From Bacillus safensis (GTDB lineage Bacteria > Bacillota > Bacilli > Bacillales > Bacillaceae), in the NCBI GenBank assembly GCA_030159235.1, contig BSBG01000011.1:45335-109334 (forward strand): 64,000 bases of DNA, read 5' to 3'. Every line of letters starts with the position of its first letter. The stretch's first letter is position 1. The notes beneath the pieces are model-generated. The model did not search any database and was not told the origin of the DNA. It saw only the letters and a list, made by a program, of their open reading frames with translations. Below are positions 58,394-64,000 of the stretch, in pieces. The translations under genes and the position numbers were made by a program.

Positions 58394-60496
58394 TTATCCT
58401 TTTTTTACCACAATTTCATCATGTTCAACATCCACAGTAAATCCAGAAAGTTGCTCCTCTTCAAGCAGGATTTCCGTCATTTGATCTTCAACGTACTCTT
58501 GGATGGTTCTGCGCAATGGACGAGCACCAAATGCTGGGTGATATCCAAGCTCTGCGATTTTTTCTTTCGCTTCATTTGTGACATGGACTGTTAAATGCTG
58601 CTCTTTTAATTGCTCTGACAGCTCATGAAGGAGAAGATCAACAATCTTCACTAAATCATCTTTGTGTAATGAATCAAATTGAATGATGCTGTCAAAACGG
58701 TTCAAGAATTCTGGTTTGAAGTAGGTGCTGAGTGAATCAATCAATGATTGTTCCTCAATCGCTTCTTCTTGATCAGACTGGAAGCCGACTTTGATTGTTT
58801 TATCTGTGCTGCCTGCGTTACTTGTCATGATGATGACTGTATCTTTAAAGCTGACAGTTCTGCCTTGACTGTCTGTTAAGCGACCATCTTCCAATATTTG
58901 AAGGAACATGTGCTGGACATCAGGATGTGCTTTTTCAATTTCATCCAGCAAAATGATGCTGTATGGTTTTCTGCGCACTTTTTCAGTCAGCTGGCCAGCT
59001 TCATCATGTCCAACGTAACCAGGAGGTGAACCGATGAGTTTGGACACCGAGTGTTTCTCCATGTACTCACTCATATCTAAACGAATGATCGCATCTCTTG
59101 AACCAAATAATTCTTCAGCAAGCGTTTTGGACAATTCGGTTTTCCCGACACCTGTTGGGCCAACGAAAAGGAAGGAGCCTGTTGGTCTATGTTTCGATTT
59201 TAAACCCGCTCTACTTCTTTTCACGGCTTTCGCCACTTTGTCAACCGCATGTTCCTGCCCAATCACTCGTGCTTTTAGACGAACGTCAATTTCTTTCATT
59301 TTGGTTTGTTCGTCTGCTTGCAGCTTGCCGACAGGGATGCCTGTTTTTTGTTCCACAATGGCCTGAATGTCTTCTGCTGTGACGACATGTTCTTTGTCAG
59401 TTGTTTTGTTTTGAAGTCTTGCTTCAATCGCTTCTTCTTCATCTCGAAGCTTCGCTGCTTTTTCATATTGTTCTTCTTTTAGAGCAGCTTGTTTTTCAGC
59501 GGCAATTTGCGCTAGTCGGTTTGTCAGTTCATCTTCACTTGCTGCATCAATGGAGAGGTTCGCTTTTGAACCTGCTTCATCCATTAAATCAATCGCTTTA
59601 TCCGGCAAATGACGGTCTTGAATATACCGCGAAGATAACTGAACACAAGCTTGAATGGCTTCATCAGAATAGGTGACGCCATGATAGGCCTCATACTTAT
59701 CTTGAATGCCTTTTAAGATGTCGATTGCTTCATCTTGTGTTGGCTCATCCACGATGACGGGCTGGAAGCGTCGTTCAAGCGCAGCATCTTTTTCTATTTG
59801 GCGATATTCTTTTAATGTCGTAGCACCTACTAGCTGGAGCTCGCCTCGTGCAAGGGCGGGTTTTAAGATGTTTCCGGCATCCATTGACCCTTCGGCAGAT
59901 CCTGCGCCTACAAGAAGATGAATCTCATCTACAAATAAAATGATATTTTTGCGGCTTTGCAGTTCTTTGATGATCTGCTTCATTCTTTCCTCAAATTGAC
60001 CACGTACTCCTGTGTTCGCGACAATTGAGGCGACATCTAATAAATAGATTTGCTTGTTCTTTAATTTATTTGGTACATCGCCACTCGCAATTTTCAGTGC
60101 GAGTCCTTCTGCGATCGCTGTTTTCCCAACACCTGGTTCACCAATGAGAACAGGGTTATTTTTATTTCTTCTATTTAAAATCTCAATGACTCTTGCGACT
60201 TCTTCATCACGGCCAATCACTGGATCAATAAAACCCGCGTTAGCGCCATCTGTTAAATTTCGACCAAGCTCATCGAGTAAGCCCTTTTGCTTTGGCTGCG
60301 CCACATTTGGGGCGTGCCCGGTTGGCTGAGAGAAGAATGAACTTCCTCCGAACAGCTGAGGTCCCATTTTCATTTTTGACTGCTCCATCAAAGAGGTGTA
60401 GCAGTCTTCACATAAAACCATTTGGCTTCGGGACGAATTTACTTGCATATTCAGGCGAATAGTTGCTTCATTTACTTGACAATGTTGACAACGCAT
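58394..60496 (-). CDS. clpE: ATP-dependent Clp protease ATPase ClpE
   Basis: 700 residues, Hsp100 class. N-terminal zinc finger C3-x2-C6 and C29-x2-C32 (MRCQHC, LCEDC) unique to ClpE; two AAA+ domains with Walker A GEPGVGKT (about 119-126) and GPTGVGKTE (about 450), and a UVR-like coiled region (about 345-370). It unfolds substrates for ClpP and disassembles aggregates, including CtsR. ATG 60496 follows AAGGAGG. Three CtsR operators lie in the promoter, so it is heat- and stress-induced. Confidence 0.96.
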   Translation of the reverse strand: MRCQHCQVNEATIRLNMQVNSSRSQMVLCEDCYTSLMEQSKMKMGPQLFGGSSFFSQPTGHAPNVAQPKQKGLLDELGRNLTDGANAGFIDPVIGRDEEVARVIEILNRRNKNNPVLIGEPGVGKTAIAEGLALKIASGDVPNKLKNKQIYLLDVASIVANTGVRGQFEERMKQIIKELQSRKNIILFVDEIHLLVGAGSAEGSMDAGNILKPALARGELQLVGATTLKEYRQIEKDAALERRFQPVIVDEPTQDEAIDILKGIQDKYEAYHGVTYSDEAIQACVQLSSRYIQDRHLPDKAIDLMDEAGSKANLSIDAASEDELTNRLAQIAAEKQAALKEEQYEKAAKLRDEEEAIEARLQNKTTDKEHVVTAEDIQAIVEQKTGIPVGKLQADEQTKMKEIDVRLKARVIGQEHAVDKVAKAVKRSRAGLKSKHRPTGSFLFVGPTGVGKTELSKTLAEELFGSRDAIIRLDMSEYMEKHSVSKLIGSPPGYVGHDEAGQLTEKVRRKPYSIILLDEIEKAHPDVQHMFLQILEDGRLTDSQGRTVSFKDTVIIMTSNAGSTDKTIKVGFQSDQEEAIEEQSLIDSLSTYFKPEFLNRFDSIIQFDSLHKDDLVKIVDLLLHELSEQLKEQHLTVHVTNEAKEKIAELGYHPAFGARPLRRTIQEYVEDQMTEILLEEEQLSGFTVDVEHDEIVVKKG

Positions 60497-60521
60497 TTGC
60501 CATGACCTCCTTAAAATAAAG

Positions 60522-60609
60522 TTTGACTTTGTTTGACCAATGAATGTTAAAGAAAATGGTCTATTGTTTGACCATCTTTGACTATAGTATACTCTGACCA
60601 ATTTTGACT
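60522..60609 (-). promoter_or_regulatory. clpE promoter with three CtsR operators
   Basis: Three heptad repeats on the minus strand: AGTCAAA-ATT-GGTCAGA (60593-60609), AGTCAAA-GAT-GGTCAAA (60567-60583) and GGTCAAA-CAA-AGTCAAA (60522-60538). Each fits the CtsR consensus (A/G)GTCAAANAN(A/G)GTCAAA. A TTGAAA-17-TATACT promoter overlaps the first. Repression in unstressed cells should be tight. Confidence 0.92.
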
Positions 60610-60740
60610 TTCAACTGTTTTGCTCAAAGGCAGATAAAAATCCTTTTTTGCATTTAATCACGGTTTGTCCTTCTTTTCAAGAAACTTGTCTCATAGGATA
60701 AAAAAGAGACAATCGAAAGTGATGGGTGCGGAGGGGTCAC

Positions 60741-61784
60741 ATGAAACGTTCAAATGAATCGGCTTTTCAGCTTGCCTTTGTATATGTAGGAACAGTGGTT
60801 GGAGCTGGGTTTGCGACAGGAAAAGAAATCGTCGAATTTTTTGTTCGTTTTGGCTGGATTGGACTATTAGGAATTCTGATCAGCGGTATTATTTTTACTG
60901 GCCTTGGTGCAAAAATGATGCTGATTTCGAAACGAATCGAGGCAGAGTCTTATCAAGATATGAATCGTTTTTTATTTGGCGCAGCTGCGAGTCGATATAT
61001 TAATGTGGTCATGTTTTTTATTTTACTTGGTGTCACCTCAGTGATGATTTCTGGCGCAGGCGCTATTTTTGAAGAGCAGCTTGGCATATCGAAGGAGTAT
61101 GGGATCTTTTTGACGATCATTCTGAGCGTCATTGTCCTCTTTAAAGGTTCAAAAGGGTTATTTGGTGTCAACGTTCTTGTCGTTCCAATGCTGATTTTCT
61201 TTTCATTGATCGTATTTCTCGATTCATTCGTTTTTAGCAGCAGTGAAAGTTATGTTCTTGCGCTGCACATGGGTAATGGCGAGTGGGTGTTATCGGCAGT
61301 TTCATATGGTGCCTTTAATTTAGCGCTGTCTCAGGCAGTGTTAGTACCTGTTGCAAATGAAATGACTTCTGAAGCTGTTATTAAAAAGGGAGCGGTGCTC
61401 GGGGGCGTCATGCTGACACTCATTTTACTCGCATGCTTTTTATCTCTTTCTTCATTAGATATGCTGGAGGCGTTTGATATTCCAATGGCTCAGGTGGTAT
61501 ATCAAGTCGCAAACTCGATTCATCTCATTTATTTATTCGTGATTTTCGGTGAAGTCTTTACATCTGTTATAGGCAATTTATATGGGCTAGAAAGACAGGT
61601 GAGGGCGTATATTCGTATGAATAGTATCTTGACGATATCCCTTATTCTCCTATGCTGCTATGTGATCAGTAAAATTGGCTACAGTACACTCATTTCAACG
61701 GTTTATCCGATTTTTGGTTATGTCAGTATCTTTTTTATCCTCTTTCTTTGTTTAAAAAAAGTACCTGCATCGCTTGATAAGTAA
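60741..61784 (+). CDS. ykvI: Membrane transporter-like protein YkvI
   Basis: 347 residues with about ten hydrophobic spans. The start AFQLAFVYVGTVVGAGFATGKEIVEFFVRFG, with G-A-G-F-A-T-G-x-E, is typical of the YkvI branch of APC-superfamily transporters. The substrate is not known. ATG 60741 follows GGAGGGG. It lies between clpE and queC as in B. subtilis. Confidence 0.85.
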   Translation: MKRSNESAFQLAFVYVGTVVGAGFATGKEIVEFFVRFGWIGLLGILISGIIFTGLGAKMMLISKRIEAESYQDMNRFLFGAAASRYINVVMFFILLGVTSVMISGAGAIFEEQLGISKEYGIFLTIILSVIVLFKGSKGLFGVNVLVVPMLIFFSLIVFLDSFVFSSSESYVLALHMGNGEWVLSAVSYGAFNLALSQAVLVPVANEMTSEAVIKKGAVLGGVMLTLILLACFLSLSSLDMLEAFDIPMAQVVYQVANSIHLIYLFVIFGEVFTSVIGNLYGLERQVRAYIRMNSILTISLILLCCYVISKIGYSTLISTVYPIFGYVSIFFILFLCLKKVPASLDK

Positions 61785-61857
61785 AGAAAGGATAGCCTGC
61801 ATGAAAAATATGTGGTACACTATCTTCTGTGAAAATTGAACAAAAATCCGTGAGAAC

Positions 61858-61897
61858 GGGAGAGGTTCTAGCAAAACCCTCTATAAAAAACTAAGGA
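61858..61897 (+). ncRNA. preQ1-I riboswitch
   Basis: AGAGGTTCTAGC, AAAACCCTCT and ATAAAAAACTAA (61861-61894) reproduce the class I preQ1 aptamer with its H-type pseudoknot (loop A-rich tail). It precedes queCDEF, the founding B. subtilis target. A terminator follows directly. Confidence 0.96.
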
Positions 61898-61930
61898 CTT
61901 GCCGTATCCTTGGATGTGGCATTTTTTATT
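61898..61930 (+). terminator. preQ1 riboswitch terminator
   Basis: TTGCCGTATCC, TT, GGATGTGGCATTTTTT forms an imperfect stem with a T6 run. A second hairpin GACACCT...AGGTGTCTTTTC is at 61946-61976. Confidence 0.75.
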
Positions 61931-62059
61931 TTTTATGGCTGGGACACCTCATAGACAAGTGAAGGTGTCTTTTCTTTTGAGAAAAACAGGGGTTTTCAGG
62001 AGCCTTTCAGATGCAGCTTTGTACAGTTGTACTTATCTGAAAAAGGAGGAGAACAGAAA

Positions 62060-62716
62060 TTGAAAAATGAAAAAGCAGTCGTTGTCTTTAGCGGGGGACA
62101 GGACAGTACGACATGTTTATTATGGGCACTTCAACAATTTGAAGAGGTAGAAACAGTGACCTTTCATTATAATCAGCGTCATCAAGAGGAAATTGATGTA
62201 GCCAAAAGAATCGCTGACAAGCTAGGCGTGAAGAATCATCTATTAGATATGTCTCTTTTGAATCAGCTCGCACCTAATGCTTTAACAAGAGATGACATTG
62301 ACATTGAGGAAAAAGAAGGAGAACTACCTTCTACATTTGTGCCAGGGAGAAACTTAGTGTTCTTATCCTTTGCTTCTATTCTTGCGTATCAAATCGGAGC
62401 AAGACATATTATCACAGGAGTTTGCGAGACAGACTTTAGCGGCTATCCAGATTGCCGTGACGAATTTGTGAAATCTTGCAACGTCACCGTGAATTTAGCG
62501 ATGGAAAAACCTTTTGTGATCCATACACCACTTATGTGGCTGAATAAAGCAGAAACATGGAAGCTTGCGGATGAACTGAATTCGCTTGATTTTGTGAAAA
62601 ATGAAACACTCACTTGCTATAACGGCATCATTTCTGATGGATGCGGGGAATGTCCTGCATGTAAGCTTCGGAAAAACGGCTATGACACTTATATGGAAAT
62701 GAAGGAGGCGAAATAA
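62060..62716 (+). CDS. queC: 7-cyano-7-deazaguanine synthase QueC
   Basis: 218 residues. ATP-dependent conversion of CDG to preQ0. N-type ATP pyrophosphatase loop [17 protein letters not shown] (about 8-24) and a C-terminal Zn site of four cysteines ([12 protein letters not shown] region). [20 protein letters not shown] is the substrate pocket. The start is TTG 62060 behind AAAGGAGGAG, giving the same N-terminus type as B. subtilis QueC (219 residues). First gene of the preQ1-controlled operon. Confidence 0.96.
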   Translation: MKNEKAVVVFSGGQDSTTCLLWALQQFEEVETVTFHYNQRHQEEIDVAKRIADKLGVKNHLLDMSLLNQLAPNALTRDDIDIEEKEGELPSTFVPGRNLVFLSFASILAYQIGARHIITGVCETDFSGYPDCRDEFVKSCNVTVNLAMEKPFVIHTPLMWLNKAETWKLADELNSLDFVKNETLTCYNGIISDGCGECPACKLRKNGYDTYMEMKEAK

Positions 62717-63157
62717 ATGCTTTCTCAAATCTATCCACAAACGAATCATCCATTTTCATTTGAATTGAACAAAGATATGCATGTATCAGCTGCCCATTTT
62801 ATCCCAAGAGAAGATGCAGGCGCATGCAGCCGTGTACATGGTCATACGTACACCATCAATATCACGATTGCGGGAGACGACCTAGATGAATCGGGTTTTC
62901 TTGTCAATTTCAGTACATTGAAGAAGCTTATTCATGGGAAATACGATCACACGCTGCTTAATGATCATGAGGAATTCTCATCAGACGATCGATACGCGAT
63001 GCCAACCACTGAAGTTGTGGCAAAAACAGTACATGACAAAGTCGCAGCGTATTTATCGACTTTAGCGAACAAGCCGGCATGCGTTCAAGTTTTTGTCAGG
63101 GAGACACCAACAAGCTACTGCATCTACCGTCCGAAACGAGTTGAGATCAATGGCTAA
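62717..63157 (+). CDS. queD: 6-carboxy-5,6,7,8-tetrahydropterin synthase QueD
   Basis: 146 residues. Converts 7,8-dihydroneopterin triphosphate to 6-carboxytetrahydropterin. Zinc ligands H27, H41 and H43 (SAAHFIP, RVHGHTY) and catalytic C37 (GACSRVHGH) are visible. ATG follows queC without a gap, behind AAGGAGGCG. Its 3' end overlaps queE by 8 bases. Confidence 0.96.
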   Translation: MLSQIYPQTNHPFSFELNKDMHVSAAHFIPREDAGACSRVHGHTYTINITIAGDDLDESGFLVNFSTLKKLIHGKYDHTLLNDHEEFSSDDRYAMPTTEVVAKTVHDKVAAYLSTLANKPACVQVFVRETPTSYCIYRPKRVEING

Positions 63158-63881
63158 AGGGATTCCCGTATTAGAAATCTTTGGTCCAACCATTCAAGGA
63201 GAAGGAATGGTTATTGGACAAAAAACAATGTTTGTCAGAACGGCTGGCTGTGACTATTCTTGTAGCTGGTGTGATTCCTCCTTTACATGGGATGGCTCAG
63301 CAAAGCATGACATTCAGTGGCTTCAGGCTGAGGACATTGTCCAGGAGCTGAAAAGAATAGGCGGACAAGCTTTTTCTCATGTCACCATTTCAGGAGGAAA
63401 TCCTGCGCTTTTAAAGCAAATGGAATCCCTCATTGATTTGCTGCATGAAGAAGGAATTGATACAGCGCTTGAAACACAGGGGACGATGTATCAGGAATGG
63501 TTTTTGAAAATTGATGATTTAACCATTTCTCCTAAGCCGCCAAGCTCGAATATGAAAACAGATTTTACAAAATTAACACGTATCATAGATGAGCTGAAAA
63601 GCGGAAATAGATTGCAGCATGCAAGCCTGAAGGTCGTGATTTTTGATGAACGTGATCTAGCCTATGCCAAGGATGTTCATGCAAAATACCCAGAGATTCC
63701 TTTTTATTTACAGGTAGGAAATGATGACACGACGACTGGTGATGATGCGTACTTATTAACGCATTTATTAAAGAAATATGAAGCGCTAGTAGATCAAGTC
63801 GCCCAGGATCCAGATTTAAACCGAGTAAGAGTGCTGCCGCAGCTGCACACATTATTGTGGGGAAATAAACGAGGCGTATAG
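63150..63881 (+). CDS. queE: 7-carboxy-7-deazaguanine synthase QueE
   Basis: 243 residues, radical SAM. Cluster motif C34-x3-C38-x2-C41 (AGCDYSCSWCDSSF), the short-loop variant typical of QueE. Converts carboxytetrahydropterin to CDG. TISGGNPAL is the SAM-binding GGE-like motif. ATG 63150 lies in the last codons of queD; earlier in-frame starts lie inside queD without a ribosome binding site. B. subtilis QueE has the same length. Confidence 0.96.
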   Translation: MAKGIPVLEIFGPTIQGEGMVIGQKTMFVRTAGCDYSCSWCDSSFTWDGSAKHDIQWLQAEDIVQELKRIGGQAFSHVTISGGNPALLKQMESLIDLLHEEGIDTALETQGTMYQEWFLKIDDLTISPKPPSSNMKTDFTKLTRIIDELKSGNRLQHASLKVVIFDERDLAYAKDVHAKYPEIPFYLQVGNDDTTTGDDAYLLTHLLKKYEALVDQVAQDPDLNRVRVLPQLHTLLWGNKRGV

Positions 63882-63896
63882 AAAGGAAGAGATAAC

Positions 63897-64000
63897 ATGA
63901 CGACAAGAAAACCAGAAGAATTAGAAGGTGTCACGTTACTAGGAAACCAGGGAACCAATTATTTGTTTGATTATGCACCACAAGTACTTGAAACGTTCCC
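63897..64000 (+). CDS. queF: NADPH-dependent 7-cyano-7-deazaguanine reductase QueF, N-terminal part
   Basis: ATG 63897 after AAGGAAGAG opens [20 protein letters not shown] then [14 protein letters not shown], the N-terminus of QueF. The frame runs off the window end, so the catalytic Cys and Asp are not visible. It is the fourth gene of the preQ1-riboswitch operon and reduces preQ0 to preQ1. Confidence 0.93.
   Translation, partial: MTTRKPEELEGVTLLGNQGTNYLFDYAPQVLETF

Overview
The window is chromosomal DNA of a low-GC Bacillus. Gene order follows the ykfD to queF segment of Bacillus subtilis, but with insertions, losses and different control elements. Together with the protein sequences this suggests the B. 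pumilus / B. safensis / B. altitudinis group; the species call is inference.

Layout. 1-7550: end of a peptidoglycan-peptide recycling operon (ykfC end, ykfD), ykgA, ykhA, a PadR/HAAS pair, a small membrane exporter, a GNAT, a fused Ada repair protein, tiny YrzI-like ORFs, and the guanidine riboswitch with ykkCD. 7550-15230: purU, T-box-controlled proBA, a Rap/Phr quorum pair, the ohrA-ohrR-ohrB peroxide locus and guaD. 15360-20840: metE under a cobalamin riboswitch, ispA, a GNAT. 20150-25640: the ykoGH two-component system with two PepSY proteins, then the M-box (Mg2+) leader and mgtE. 25950-30750: an accessory-looking stretch (lipoprotein, LysR, cupin, transposase scar, MepB), then tnrA/ykzB-ykoL and ykoM. 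30780-37520: dgcW, a DedA protein, Mn2+ riboswitch plus ykoY, sigI-rsgI, sspD. 37640-46300: ykrK/htpX, ktrD, a DUF421 cluster, ykrP, kinE-ogt. 46318-53488: methionine salvage (mtnKA, mtnE, mtnWXBD) with two SAM riboswitches. 53788-58020: spo0E, kinD, mhqR, motAB. 58390-64000: CtsR-controlled clpE, ykvI, and the preQ1-riboswitch queCDEF operon, truncated by the window edge.

How the genes work together. Much of the window is metabolite-sensing: guanidine, Pro-tRNA T-box, cobalamin, Mg2+, Mn2+, SAM (twice) and preQ1 leaders each sit directly upstream of the matching transporter or pathway. A second theme is the sporulation phosphorelay: KinD and KinE feed phosphate in, Spo0E removes it, and Rap/Phr may act on it or on a related response regulator. 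Stress regulators (OhrR, CtsR, SigI/RsgI, MhqR, YkrK) lie next to their targets.

The most unusual observations are: (1) three copies of an approximately 170-bp structured repeat, two of them sandwiched between duplicated copies of the host terminator hairpin, with compensatory changes in an internal 16-bp stem; (2) a 30-codon ORF with an Asp-Pro-Asp-Pro run between the Mg2+ riboswitch and mgtE, overlapping a hairpin whose 3' arm could also mask the mgtE ribosome binding site; (3) a cobalamin riboswitch on metE; (4) a TetR-type palindrome overlapping the promoter of the guanidine-exporter operon; (5) TTCTCAT direct repeats before both PepSY genes; and (6) a YrzI-like plus tiny-ORF pair. Start codons were placed mainly from Shine-Dalgarno spacing. 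Coordinates of short sites may be off by one or two bases.
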